A stretch of 62,562 bases of DNA from an uncultured Parabacteroides sp. GTDB taxonomy: Bacteria; Bacteroidota; Bacteroidia; Bacteroidales; Tannerellaceae. Both the position numbers and the translations under genes were made by a program. Location of the stretch: NCBI GenBank assembly GCA_949296075.1, contig CASFNG010000010.1, forward strand, positions 1 through 62,562. The letters are read 5' to 3'. The notes below the pieces were generated by a model. It saw only the letters and a list, made by a program, of their open reading frames with translations, ran no database searches and had not been told where the DNA came from. Below are positions 8,752 to 18,032 of this stretch, one piece after another (positions within the stretch are counted from its first letter, which is position 1; the number at the start of each line of letters is the position of its first letter).

Positions 8752-9735
8752 ATGAATATGAGAAATTATTTCGCGCTGTTCTTCTTGATGCTATGCGTGG
8801 CTTGCGGTAAAGTGGACAAGCCTGTTAACCTGATTTTTGATACCGATATGGCGCCCGATTACGACGACGTGGGCGCGTTGGCGCTGTTGCACGCCTTGGC
8901 CGACTCGGGAGAGGTGAACATCCTGGCCACCGTCTCCTCGAATAAATGCGCGACGGCGGCTCCTTGTATCGACGTGATCAACACCTATTTCGGGCGGCCA
9001 GACATCCCTATCGCCGCGGTTCGGGGAGAGGCTGCCGACCGGACCACCTGGCATAGCGGATTGCGCTGGACGGAGGAACTGCCCAAACGGTATCCTCACA
9101 AGGTGCGGTCGACAGCGGATTGCGAGGATGCGCTGACGCTTTACCGGAGGATCCTCAGCCAGCAGCCGGATCATAGCGTGACGATCGTGACAGTAGGCTT
9201 CTTCTCCAACTTGCGTAACCTGCTTTTGTCAGGGCCTGACGAGATCTCCCCGCTTTCCGGGAAGGAGCTGATAGGCAAGAAGGTGAAGCAATTGGTGTCG
9301 ATGGCGGGCGCTTTCCCCGAGGGACGGGAGTTCAATGTCTATGTCGATCCGGAAGCTGCCCGGTTGATCGTGAGCGAATGGCCAACCCCGATCTTGTTTA
9401 GCGGATTTGAGATCGGCTCCCAGATATTCACCGGCAAGCGATTGATGGATAGTGGCGTACAAGGCAGTCCTATCGTGGACACGTACGCGATGTGCCTTCC
9501 GCAGGATAATATGAAAGGGCGCGACAGCTGGGATCAGACAGCCACCTTGGTGGCGGTGCGCGGCGCCTCCGATTATTTCGACGTGGAGCGGGGTACCATC
9601 CATATCAACGACGATGGCAGCAATACCTGGGAACCTGATCCGGAAGGCAGGCACGCCCGTCTGCTGTTCAAGATGCCCAAGGAGCAGCTGACCGCCGAGA
9701 TCGAGCACCTGATGATGCATTCACCCCAGCGATAG
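8752..9735 (+). CDS. Inosine/uridine-preferring nucleoside hydrolase-like lipoprotein
   Basis: About 327 residues. The start region gives a lipoprotein signal (LFFLMLCVACGK, cysteine near 19) if translation begins at ATG 8752 or 8758; a longer in-frame start at 8644 would lie inside the previous gene and bury the signal. The calcium-binding signature of the family, FDTDMAPDYDDVGALALL, follows the signal, and later parts (SMAGAFPEGREFN, FSGFEIG) match the fold. Family members hydrolyse N-ribosides. In a carbohydrate locus and anchored outside the cytoplasm, it may remove a base or cleave another glycoside after uptake. Real nucleoside activity cannot be judged from sequence. Confidence 0.87.
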   Translation: MNMRNYFALFFLMLCVACGKVDKPVNLIFDTDMAPDYDDVGALALLHALADSGEVNILATVSSNKCATAAPCIDVINTYFGRPDIPIAAVRGEAADRTTWHSGLRWTEELPKRYPHKVRSTADCEDALTLYRRILSQQPDHSVTIVTVGFFSNLRNLLLSGPDEISPLSGKELIGKKVKQLVSMAGAFPEGREFNVYVDPEAARLIVSEWPTPILFSGFEIGSQIFTGKRLMDSGVQGSPIVDTYAMCLPQDNMKGRDSWDQTATLVAVRGASDYFDVERGTIHINDDGSNTWEPDPEGRHARLLFKMPKEQLTAEIEHLMMHSPQR

Positions 9736-9847
9736 CGGATCGCCCTCTACGGTAACCCTCGCGTGCCATGCGCCCATCTTCGGGGCGTTCGGGCGGCGAT
9801 GGGGCGGGCTTCCTGTTTCTTTTTGTTGAATTTATATACGGAATATC

Positions 9848-11494
9848 ATGAGAAAACGATTATTGATTTTAGCGGGCATTTTGAGCGCCTGCTGCTGGGC
9901 GGGTCATGCCCAGAGCAAATATTACGAGAAGAGCGTGGAGTGGCTGCGGAAGAGCGAGGCCTGTAAGCCGGAACTTGTCTATAAGGAGTATAAACCCTTG
10001 CGGGTCGTGAAATCCGTAAAGGACGCGAATGCCTATCAGGGCTGGAGGATGGAGGATGCGGGCAGCGTGGATTTCCTCTTCGAGGAGTCGTTGAAGAAGC
10101 ATTCGGGCGTGATTCTCGACTTTGGGGAACATATCACCGGACATCTCTCCTTCTCCTTGAAGATCGTGGGCGGGCTGGTTGCCTCAGACGCTCCCATCCG
10201 GCTGAAGTTTACCTTCGCGGAGGTGCCGGGCGAGTTGAACACCCCGTTCGATCCCTATCCCGGGGGCTTGTCGCGGGCATGGTTGCAAGATGAGGTGGTC
10301 ACCTTGATGAACGTGCCGATCGAGACCACGATTTCCCGCAGGGTGTCGTTCCGTTACCTGAAGATCGACGTATTAGGCGCCTCCTCGTTTGACTTCGCTT
10401 TCGACAAGATGTCGTTCAGGGCGGAGAGCGCCGTGGAGAATATCCGGATGGAGCTGGCGGAAAGCACGGATCCGCTGATCCGGAAAATCAACGAGATCGG
10501 CCTATGTACGCTGAAAGAGTGTATGCAAACGGTGTATGAGGACGGGCCGAAGCGGGATCGCCGCCTCTGGATCGGGGACCTTTACTTGGAGGCCTTGGCG
10601 AACGCCTACTCGTTCAAGAACCATGAGCTGACGAAGCGTTGCCTCTACCTGCTCGCGGGCTTGGCGGGAGATGAGGGACTTTTGCACGCCACGGTGTTCG
10701 AGACGCCTGAGCCGCACCCGCAATATGGGCAGTATTGCCTGGATTACGCGCTGATATATAACGTGGCTTTGCTGGAGTACCTGAAGGAGACGGGCGACAA
10801 GGCGACCGCCGAGGACTTATGGCCCGTGGTGGTGCGGCAGGTCGAGATGGCGCTCCGCCAATATGGGCCGGACTGGGTGTATGATATGCAGAAGCCGCCG
10901 CTCTATTGGCTGGTATTCGACTGGAAAGATAATTACGACCGCCACGCCTCGATGCAGGGGCTCGCTATCTGGGCGATCGACAAGAGCTATGAACTGGCGG
11001 GGATGCTCGGGAAAACCGACGAGGTGAGGGAGTGGCCCGGCATCGTGAAGAAGATGAAGAAGGCGGCACGTAAGCATTTTTATGACAAGAGACAGGGCGT
11101 GGTGGTGAGTGGCCCTGACAAGCAGGTCTCCTATCTCTCGCAGGTATGGATGATCCTCTCCGAGACGCTGAGCGAGAAGGAGGGCGCACGCGCGCTGAAA
11201 ACCGCCATGTCGATGCCCGACGCTTGCTATCCCGGTTGCCCCTACGCCTATCATTACGTGGTGGAGGCGTTGCTGAAGTGCGGATTGAACGCCGAGGCGA
11301 AGGCGTTGCTGGTCAGCTATTGGGGCGATATGGTGAAGAAGGGGGCGGATACCTTCTGGGAGGTCTATGACCCGAAGGACGACCATCGCTCGCCCTATGG
11401 CTTCTCACCGATCAACAGCTATTGCCACGCCTGGAGCTGTACGCCGGTCTATTTCATCAACAAATATCCGGAGATCTTCCAGACGGGAGAATAA
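9848..11494 (+). CDS. GH78-like (alpha-L-rhamnosidase-type) six-hairpin glycosidase, exported
   Basis: 548 residues with a signal peptide (about 1-21, ending GHAQ). The N-terminal half is a beta domain (SGVILDFGEHITGHLSF); the C-terminal half is an (alpha/alpha)6 barrel with the GH78-type signature EDGPKRDRRLWIGD near 231-244 and a late ADTFWEVYDP that lines up with the region holding the catalytic base. Typical GH78 rhamnosidases are 700-1000 residues, so this protein lacks the accessory beta modules and may act on a different sugar. It is the last gene of the PUL 1 transcript and is followed by a strong terminator. The 112 bases before it contain GC-rich inverted repeats but no clear promoter. 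Confidence 0.82.
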   Translation: MRKRLLILAGILSACCWAGHAQSKYYEKSVEWLRKSEACKPELVYKEYKPLRVVKSVKDANAYQGWRMEDAGSVDFLFEESLKKHSGVILDFGEHITGHLSFSLKIVGGLVASDAPIRLKFTFAEVPGELNTPFDPYPGGLSRAWLQDEVVTLMNVPIETTISRRVSFRYLKIDVLGASSFDFAFDKMSFRAESAVENIRMELAESTDPLIRKINEIGLCTLKECMQTVYEDGPKRDRRLWIGDLYLEALANAYSFKNHELTKRCLYLLAGLAGDEGLLHATVFETPEPHPQYGQYCLDYALIYNVALLEYLKETGDKATAEDLWPVVVRQVEMALRQYGPDWVYDMQKPPLYWLVFDWKDNYDRHASMQGLAIWAIDKSYELAGMLGKTDEVREWPGIVKKMKKAARKHFYDKRQGVVVSGPDKQVSYLSQVWMILSETLSEKEGARALKTAMSMPDACYPGCPYAYHYVVEALLKCGLNAEAKALLVSYWGDMVKKGADTFWEVYDPKDDHRSPYGFSPINSYCHAWSCTPVYFINKYPEIFQTGE

Positions 11495-11512
11495 GAGGGG
11501 GATGTACCTGTG

Positions 11513-11555
11513 AAAAGAGCCGCGACCTTCGCGAAAAGGATCGCGGCTCTTTTTT
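11513..11555. terminator. Bidirectional terminator between the convergent PULs
   Basis: A perfect 13-base inverted repeat (11513-11525 with 11541-11553) has A-run and T-run flanks, so it can stop both the PUL 1 transcript (+) and the PUL 2 transcript (-). Confidence 0.93.
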
Positions 11556-11591
11556 GTTTTCTCCCTCACCGATCGGGTGAGGTGCGGGGGA

Positions 11592-13340
11592 TCAGTTGGC
11601 CGCCGGATAGCCCGGGTTCTGCTTCAGGTTCGGGTTGGCTTGCAGGATGGTGCGGGCGAAGGGGAGGATCATGGTATGATCGTCGGTCTCCTGCTCCTTG
11701 TCCCACCATTGGCCGGTATAGACCCCGAAGCGGCAGAGTACCGTGCGGCGGATACCCTCGCCGATGAACTCGCGCCCCCACTCGTCGATCATCTCCTGCT
11801 CCGTGAGCTCGCTCCCGCTGGGGCTGTACAGGCTGCTCGATCCCTCGGGGTAATAGCGCTTGCGCACCGCGTTCAGCAGCTCGGCAGCCCTCGCCTTATC
11901 CCCCTGCCTCAGCTTGATCTCCGCCAAGGAATAGTAGATTTCCGGCAGGCGCAGCAGCACGTAGTCCGACTCCATCTTGCCCGCATCGTCCGAACGGTAG
12001 ATCGGATATTTGATCAGGCACCAACCTGAGTTCTGGTCGGCGTGATCCATGTCGGAGATCATAGTCGGCGCTCCGCTGCTCGGGGCGGGCGAGATGAGGG
12101 TCGTATCCGTATCCTCGAACCAACCTACTTGGTCGCGCAGGTAGATCGTGTATTTGCCGTTGTCAGCCTTCACCAAGGTAAGTTGCCCTGTGTTCTGGTC
12201 GTAATAGGGAAGCGTCCCATAGAGGAACATCCCCACCCGGCTGCTATTGCCAAGATTGGTGTATTTCGTCAGCCGCACGTCGTCGGGATACTTCATGAAC
12301 TTGTGTACCGGCTTGCCGTTGGCCCAGGGGTATTCGTTGCCCTCCAAGTCGAGTCCGGGTTGCAGGCCGTAACGTTGATTCATGTCGCCCCAGTCGTAGA
12401 AGCCGAAGTAAGGCGCCGCCTTGAAAGGCGCTCCCCACCAGAACATGGCGTCGTTGTATACCCAATGGGAGTAGCCGTACGAGCTGGTGAAAGCGTAGAT
12501 CACCTCCTCGCAAGTCTCGTTGTTCCAGTCGAAAGGCGCGTCCCACCGCTCGGCGATCCCGTAGTTCCCGTACTCGCCATTGATGATGCGTTCGCAATAT
12601 TGTACGCATTCCGTGTCCTTATCCTCGCCGATCCATAGGCGGGCGTTCAGGTAGAGGCGCACCAAGAGAGCCGCGGCTCCCGCCTGTGTCCATTCACCCT
12701 GCTTACTTCCGTTGCCACCGCTTCCCTCCTTGACGGCTAATTGGGGCAATGCTTCCAAAAGCTCCTGCTCAATGAAGCCGAAGGCCTCTTGCGGAGATAC
12801 CTGGCTCGGCAGCTGTTCCTCGCCGGGGTATTCTTTCACGATCGGGATATTGCGGAACATATCGAGCAGGTTGATGTACATCCATGCCCGCAGCGTGCGC
12901 AGCTGGGCGATGTAGTTCTGCATCTCGGCCTCGGTCATGCCGAAGTGCGCCGGATCCAGTTTGCTCAGGTCGGCGATGGCGCTGTTCACGTAGATCACCC
13001 CTTGGAAGTTATTGTTCCAGGCGTCGCGCGGGTTTGCGTCGTCGATGGTCCAGGTATGCCGGTGCAGGCGGAAATAGACCTGCCCGTCGAGCCAGTGCCC
13101 TTGCCGGTTGGGAGTCATGAAATGGTCCGCCGTGTTCTCCTGGATCTGGAAGGTGGCTTGCGAGCATACCCAGTAGGCATGCTCGAACGGGCGGACGAAT
13201 CCTTGGATCACGTTATCCTTTGTCTGGTAAAAGGAGTCGGTGGTCAATACATCATAGACCTCCTCGTCCAGATCCGTGCAGCTTGTCGCGCAGCAGGCGG
13301 CAAGCAGGATCGCGCTATGTGTAAGCCATGTATTTCTCAT
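11592..13340 (-). CDS. SusD/RagB-family glycan-binding lipoprotein (PUL 2)
   Basis: 582 residues. The signal peptide ends in a lipobox around ATSC (cysteine near 21), followed by TDLDEEVYD. The SusD fold is indicated by AGAAALLVRLYLNA, YYSLAEIKLRQG and DEWGREFIGEGIRR. It is a near paralogue of the SusD at 3848-5578, sharing the FEHAYW/FEHAFW, HTWTIDD and QPGLDLEGN-like regions, but its surface loops differ, so ligand details probably differ too. It follows its SusC by 17 bases on the same strand and ends at the shared bidirectional terminator. Confidence 0.95.
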   Translation of the reverse strand: MRNTWLTHSAILLAACCATSCTDLDEEVYDVLTTDSFYQTKDNVIQGFVRPFEHAYWVCSQATFQIQENTADHFMTPNRQGHWLDGQVYFRLHRHTWTIDDANPRDAWNNNFQGVIYVNSAIADLSKLDPAHFGMTEAEMQNYIAQLRTLRAWMYINLLDMFRNIPIVKEYPGEEQLPSQVSPQEAFGFIEQELLEALPQLAVKEGSGGNGSKQGEWTQAGAAALLVRLYLNARLWIGEDKDTECVQYCERIINGEYGNYGIAERWDAPFDWNNETCEEVIYAFTSSYGYSHWVYNDAMFWWGAPFKAAPYFGFYDWGDMNQRYGLQPGLDLEGNEYPWANGKPVHKFMKYPDDVRLTKYTNLGNSSRVGMFLYGTLPYYDQNTGQLTLVKADNGKYTIYLRDQVGWFEDTDTTLISPAPSSGAPTMISDMDHADQNSGWCLIKYPIYRSDDAGKMESDYVLLRLPEIYYSLAEIKLRQGDKARAAELLNAVRKRYYPEGSSSLYSPSGSELTEQEMIDEWGREFIGEGIRRTVLCRFGVYTGQWWDKEQETDDHTMILPFARTILQANPNLKQNPGYPAAN

Positions 13341-13357
13341 AATCGTCGTTTTTTAGG

Positions 13358-16300
13358 TTAGAAATTCAGTTGGGCGCCAATCAGGTACTGGCGCGTCGCG
13401 GGATAGTACGACTTCTTGTCGGGCGGGATGCCCGGCTGGAGGCCGTTCACTGCGAATATGTCCGGATCCACCCCGCTATATTTCGTGATGGTGAACAGGT
13501 TCCTTCCCGTGAAGTAGAGCCTTACGCTGTCTAACCATTTCGCCCCTACTTTCAGGGTATAGCCGAGGGTCGCCACGTCGAGCTTCAGGTAATTGGCATT
13601 TTGCACGAAGTAGCTGTTATGCTCGTTCATGCCGGTCGTGATATGCGCATTCTCCTTGTAGGCGGATTGCAGCACGTTCAGGTTGGCCGCCGCCGACTGG
13701 AGCCCCCAGTAGAACTCATGGATGTTATAGACTTGGTAGCCGAAGTTCCCGCGGAAGAAGAGGGTTAGGTCGAAGTCCTTGTACCTTAGGATGTTGTTCC
13801 ACGATAAGGTGAACTTAGGCAATCCATTTCCTACCTTTACCTTGTCCTCGTCGGTGCCCTGCGAGATGGGAATATCCTCACCGTCTTTCGATTTAATCAT
13901 CCAGTTACCGTTCTCATCCACTCCCGCATAGCGATAGGTATAGAATGACCCGATCCGGTCTCCCTCCTGGATGCGCTGCACGGAGCCGGGCGTTCCCGGA
14001 GCGGGGAAGCCATCCTGCCAGTAATAGGTCTGACCCGTGTAGATCTGGTTGGAGAAGGAGAGGAACTTATTGTTCGTTGTCGAGCCGACCAGCCCGATGC
14101 TGTACGAGAAATCCTCCGTGCGCACGGCGTCGATCGTCAGGTCGAACTCAAATCCGGTGTTCCGCATCGTGCCCACGTTCACGAAGGTAGAGGTCTGGAT
14201 GTTCGGCGGCAGCGGCACGTCGTAGTTTCCTAACAGATCCTGCTGCGTACGGTTATAGTAGTTCAGGCTACCCGAGAGGATATAATCGAATAAGGTGAAG
14301 TCGAGACCGATGTTCCAGTTCTTGCCTTTCTCCCATTTCAGGTCAGGGTTGGTATTGACGTTGGGCGACCAGCCGGTATAATACTTGCCGTTGTAATAGA
14401 CTTGCCCGTAGCCGCCCATCGTGGAGAGCGACTTGTAGCTGTCGAAGTTCTGGTTGCCCGTGATGCCGAAGTCACCGCGCAATTTCAGGTCGTTGATCCA
14501 TTTGAGGTCTTTCATGAAGCTCTCCTCGCTGATCCGCCAGCCAAGGGAGAAGGCGGGGAAGTAACCCCATTTATTGTTAGCGCCGAACTTCGACGAGCCT
14601 TCGTAGCGCAAGGAGGCGGTAGCCAGATACTTCCCTTGGTAATCGTAGCTCACGCGACCGAAGAAGGCGATCAGTTTCGCGTCGTTCTTGTACGAACTCA
14701 TGCCGAGCCGTCCCTCCGCCTCGCTCATGTAGGTGCCATCTTGCAGCTTATTGTACATCAACGCGTCGGAAGTGAAGTTCTTGTTTTCCGCCTTGAATCC
14801 GTTATAAGCGAAATATTGGTAGGAGTAACCGCCCATCGCCTTGACGCTGTGACCGTTTTTCTCCACGTCATAATTGATGAGCCATTCCAAGCTCTCTTGC
14901 CGGTCTTTCTTGTATTCCTGCGAGGCCTCCCCCTTGTATCCGTTCTTGCGTGCGAGCGTCGAGGTAGAGGGCCGGAACCAATAGATCAGGTCGTCGTTGA
15001 TCTGCTGGGCGATCGTCACCTGCGTACTGAGGTGATGGTTCGTGCCTTCCTTGAGGAGAGGCAGCAGGTTGAGCTTGAAGGTGGCGTCCCAGTCGATAAA
15101 CTTCTTCTCGCCCTCGCTCTTCTCCAAAGTCAGTTTTTCCACGGGATTCTCGGCTTCCCATCCGGTGGCCTCATAGAATAGCTCCGGGTTCTCGGGATCC
15201 CGGATAGGCATGGTGGGGTTTAGGGTAAGCGCTTGGGAGAAGGCCGCGTAATCCGCGTTCTTATAGCTGATCTTACGGGGAGCGGCGTTGAGGATGATCT
15301 GGTAAAGATCGTCTTTCCCGGTGTGGCTGACCGAGAAGCGCGCCCCGATCTCCTTACGCCCGGAGCGAATATCGATTCCTTCGGAGTTGCGGACATCAAC
15401 GGTGGCGCGGTAGTTATTCTTTGCGGTACCGCCCGATACTTGCAAGGTATGGTTGTGAGATACCCCCGTTTGGGTGATGGCATCAAACCAGTCGGTGTTC
15501 GCCCCGAAGTCGGATCCCCGTGCCGGCAGGTGTTCCCTGAACTCGTCGGCGCTCAATACCTTCAGCTGCTTCTTGGGCTGGCTGAAGTTCACGTAGCCCG
15601 TGTAGGTGGTATGGACACCGCCGTCGGTAGCTCCTTTCTTCGTGGTGACGATGATCACGCCGTTGGATCCGCGGGTCCCGTAAATAGCGGAGGCGGCCCC
15701 GTCTTTCAGGATGTCGATGGAAGCGATGTCATTCTCGTTGATATTTTGCAGGTTACCTCCGGGTACGCCATCAATGATGACCAACGGATCCACTTTCGCC
15801 GTGCGCGATGATACGCCCCGGATCTGGATCGAGGTGGAAGAGTTCGGGTCGGCCGACGAGGTGTTGCTCACCGATACGCCGGACACCTTGCCCTGTATCT
15901 GCATGATCGGGTTGTTACTCCCGATATTCAGGAAGTCCTTGCTGGAGACGTGCGACACGGCGCTGGTCAGCTCCTTCTTGGTTACCGATCCGTAGCCGAT
16001 GACCACCACCTCGTCGAGGTTCTCCGTGTTCTCCCGGAGGGTGATACTGAACTGGCTCCGCCCATTGATGGATACCTCCTCCGAGATATAGCCGATATAA
16101 CTAACCTTCAAGGTCTTGGCTTGATTGTCGATCTCGAGGACAAATTGCCCGTCGGAATTGGTGATCGTTCCGGTGTTGCTCTCGGCCACGAGGATGTTCG
16201 CGCCGATGATAGCGTTCCCTTGCGAGTCGTGCACGGTTCCGCGGATCGTCCGTTGCTGGGCGATCGCGAGGGTGATGGAGAGGAAGAGCGCCACGAGGGT

Positions 16301-16369
16301 AGCAAAACTCTTTCCCGATAGGATACAGCCTCTCCCCATGCGGGTGCGTGTCTTGAGATAACTGTTCAT
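13358..16369 (-). CDS. SusC/RagA-family TonB-dependent receptor, no STN domain (PUL 2)
   Basis: The 1003-residue receptor begins with a long, positively charged signal peptide (hydrophobic core FATLVALFLSITLAIA, end near 38), then a carboxypeptidase-like domain (RGTVHDSQGNAIIGAN), the TonB-linked plug (VVIGYGSVTKKELTS, DGVPGGNLQNI) and a barrel that ends in phenylalanine. Many blocks are nearly identical to the PUL 1 receptor, for example WGYFPAFSLGWRISEE and TFVNVGTMRN. The STN domain present in PUL 1 is missing, so this system is probably not controlled by direct contact with an anti-sigma factor. Its leader carries TGTTAACCTAAAAA (16380-16393 on the minus strand), also seen before the PUL 1 receptor. 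Confidence 0.95.
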   Translation of the reverse strand: MNSYLKTRTRMGRGCILSGKSFATLVALFLSITLAIAQQRTIRGTVHDSQGNAIIGANILVAESNTGTITNSDGQFVLEIDNQAKTLKVSYIGYISEEVSINGRSQFSITLRENTENLDEVVVIGYGSVTKKELTSAVSHVSSKDFLNIGSNNPIMQIQGKVSGVSVSNTSSADPNSSTSIQIRGVSSRTAKVDPLVIIDGVPGGNLQNINENDIASIDILKDGAASAIYGTRGSNGVIIVTTKKGATDGGVHTTYTGYVNFSQPKKQLKVLSADEFREHLPARGSDFGANTDWFDAITQTGVSHNHTLQVSGGTAKNNYRATVDVRNSEGIDIRSGRKEIGARFSVSHTGKDDLYQIILNAAPRKISYKNADYAAFSQALTLNPTMPIRDPENPELFYEATGWEAENPVEKLTLEKSEGEKKFIDWDATFKLNLLPLLKEGTNHHLSTQVTIAQQINDDLIYWFRPSTSTLARKNGYKGEASQEYKKDRQESLEWLINYDVEKNGHSVKAMGGYSYQYFAYNGFKAENKNFTSDALMYNKLQDGTYMSEAEGRLGMSSYKNDAKLIAFFGRVSYDYQGKYLATASLRYEGSSKFGANNKWGYFPAFSLGWRISEESFMKDLKWINDLKLRGDFGITGNQNFDSYKSLSTMGGYGQVYYNGKYYTGWSPNVNTNPDLKWEKGKNWNIGLDFTLFDYILSGSLNYYNRTQQDLLGNYDVPLPPNIQTSTFVNVGTMRNTGFEFDLTIDAVRTEDFSYSIGLVGSTTNNKFLSFSNQIYTGQTYYWQDGFPAPGTPGSVQRIQEGDRIGSFYTYRYAGVDENGNWMIKSKDGEDIPISQGTDEDKVKVGNGLPKFTLSWNNILRYKDFDLTLFFRGNFGYQVYNIHEFYWGLQSAAANLNVLQSAYKENAHITTGMNEHNSYFVQNANYLKLDVATLGYTLKVGAKWLDSVRLYFTGRNLFTITKYSGVDPDIFAVNGLQPGIPPDKKSYYPATRQYLIGAQLNF

Positions 16370-16384
16370 ACGAGTAGGATTTTT

Positions 16385-16572
16385 AGGTTAACAATAGATC
16401 TAAGTATCTGCTTGGTCCCGGGATCGATCCCCTCGCTCTCCGGGCGGGGGGCTGGGCCTGCGGCCGGAGAGCGAGGGATCTTTCGTCGGGAGATCACCGG
16501 AGTGATAAGAGGCTCGCCCCGGCGGTGGCCGAAGGCGTTGGGATCAAGTATTTCGAATAAGGTTAACAATAG
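16385..16572. repeat. 13-base direct repeat flanking a strong hairpin in the PUL 2 leader
   Basis: AGGTTAACAATAG occurs at 16385-16397 and again at 16560-16572. Between the copies is an inverted repeat whose 13-base arms match perfectly (16431-16443 with 16464-16476) and which extends outward to about 16426-16480 with one extra base. No T-run follows on the minus strand, so it is not an ordinary intrinsic terminator. It lies between the oxidoreductase gene and susC and could set the ratio of their mRNAs. Confidence 0.7.
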
Positions 16573-16661
16573 CTGAATTTCACGGGGTATTCCCGGATGG
16601 ATCAGGAGGTAGATCCGAGGTAAGCTCCGATCGCCTGCCACGGATCCCGTAGGTGTCTTTT

Positions 16662-18032
16662 TTACATCACCGGGGCATCGGGAGCCTTTCCCGGTTTGGG
16701 CGCCTCGCCCTCCTTATAGAAAGGCAACGGGCCCATCTCGTACTTCTCCGGCCCGTAGCGTAGGGTGGAGGCCATGATCTCGTCCCAGGTGATCGGCTTG
16801 CCCGTGTAGGCCGCCTCGCGCCCGAGGATGGCTACCTGCGTGGAGTAGGCGAGATCCTCCGCCTGGTTGATCTTCTTGCCGAGGCGGATCGACTCTACCA
16901 AGTGGACGTGCTCCTGCTCGTAGGGATTCTTCACAGGCTTGTTCTGGTAGTCGTACTCCCAAAGCGTATTGCCCGCGTAGTCGAGTATCTTGATCTCGCC
17001 GCGGTCGTTGAGCGAGGCCATGCCCTTGGTGCCATATACCTGCTCGGAGACGTTGCCGTCGCAGCCGTCGATTTGGCGGGCGGTGGTCAGCATCCGCTTA
17101 TTGTTGTTGTAGTAATAATCCACGCTGAAGAAGTCGTAAATATCCCCCGTGAGGCGTTGCGCCCTGCCTCCGAAGCCGACGGCGCGGGTCGGGCGGTCAC
17201 CCATGAACCAGGTCACGATGTCGATGTTATGCACCGCCTGGTCGAGGATATGATCGCCACTAAGCCACTTGATGTTGAACCAGTTGCGGATGCAATACTC
17301 CATGTCGCTCCACTCCGGGCGTTTCCGCTTGTTCCACCAGGCGCCCTGATCCCAGTGAGCCGACGAGGATACGATGTCGCCGATCAAACCGTTGCGTACC
17401 TGCACGTAAGCCTCCCAGTAATCCCGGCGGTGGCGGCGTTGTGTACCGGTGATCACGGTCAGTCCCTTCGAGGTGGCCACCTTCGCCGCGGCGATCACCG
17501 TGCGGATCCCCGTAGGATCCACGGCGCAAGGCTTCTCCATGAAGATATGCTTGCCCGCCTCTACCGCCGCCTTGAACTGCTCGGGGCGGAAATGGGTCGG
17601 GGTACAGAGCAGCACCACCTCGATCTCCGGCATTGCCAATACCTTCTGGTAGGCGTCGAACCCGAGGAAGCAGTTGGTGTCGGGCACCTCGTTGTTACAT
17701 TGTTCCTTAAGCACCTTGCGGCATCCCTCCATCCGGTCGGCGAAGAGGTCGGCGAGGGCGATGATCGATACGTTAGGCCCCGCTTTCAAGAATTGGGTTG
17801 CGGCTCCCGTGCCGCGGTCGCCACAGCCTACCAAGGCGGCTTTTAAGGGCTTCCCGTCCGGGGCGAGATCCACGAAAGAGAACATACCCAGTTCCTCGGG
17901 CGTGAAAGACTTGGCCGCTCCCGAGGCCGCTCCGCCCGGTGAAGAGCTACAGGAGGTCATGACCGTTGACATACCCAGCGGGATTCCCGCTCCCGCCAAT
18001 GTCGCGCTTACTAAAAAATCTCTTCGTTTCAT
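16662..18032 (-). CDS. Gfo/Idh/MocA-family oxidoreductase with Tat signal and lipobox (PUL 2)
   Basis: 456 residues. The N-terminus MKRRDFLVSATLAGAG is a twin-arginine signal that runs into a lipobox-like VMTSC (cysteine near 28), suggesting a folded, membrane-anchored enzyme outside the cytoplasm. A Rossmann motif (ALVGCGDRGTG near 66-76), the lysine motif EKPCAVDPTG and the substrate-domain segment DHILDQAVHNIDIVTW are present. It is only distantly similar to the PUL 1 enzyme at 5614-6924. As the first gene of the PUL 2 strand it likely modifies the sugar imported by the downstream SusCD pair. The reaction (dehydrogenation or glycoside cleavage by transient oxidation, as in GH109-type enzymes) is not decided by sequence. 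Confidence 0.9.
   Translation of the reverse strand: MKRRDFLVSATLAGAGIPLGMSTVMTSCSSSPGGAASGAAKSFTPEELGMFSFVDLAPDGKPLKAALVGCGDRGTGAATQFLKAGPNVSIIALADLFADRMEGCRKVLKEQCNNEVPDTNCFLGFDAYQKVLAMPEIEVVLLCTPTHFRPEQFKAAVEAGKHIFMEKPCAVDPTGIRTVIAAAKVATSKGLTVITGTQRRHRRDYWEAYVQVRNGLIGDIVSSSAHWDQGAWWNKRKRPEWSDMEYCIRNWFNIKWLSGDHILDQAVHNIDIVTWFMGDRPTRAVGFGGRAQRLTGDIYDFFSVDYYYNNNKRMLTTARQIDGCDGNVSEQVYGTKGMASLNDRGEIKILDYAGNTLWEYDYQNKPVKNPYEQEHVHLVESIRLGKKINQAEDLAYSTQVAILGREAAYTGKPITWDEIMASTLRYGPEKYEMGPLPFYKEGEAPKPGKAPDAPVM

Noticed and set aside
12966-12983. GCGCTGTTCACG inside the second susD gene, resembling the island repeat
   Set aside because: Only 10-11 matching bases within coding sequence; chance similarity.
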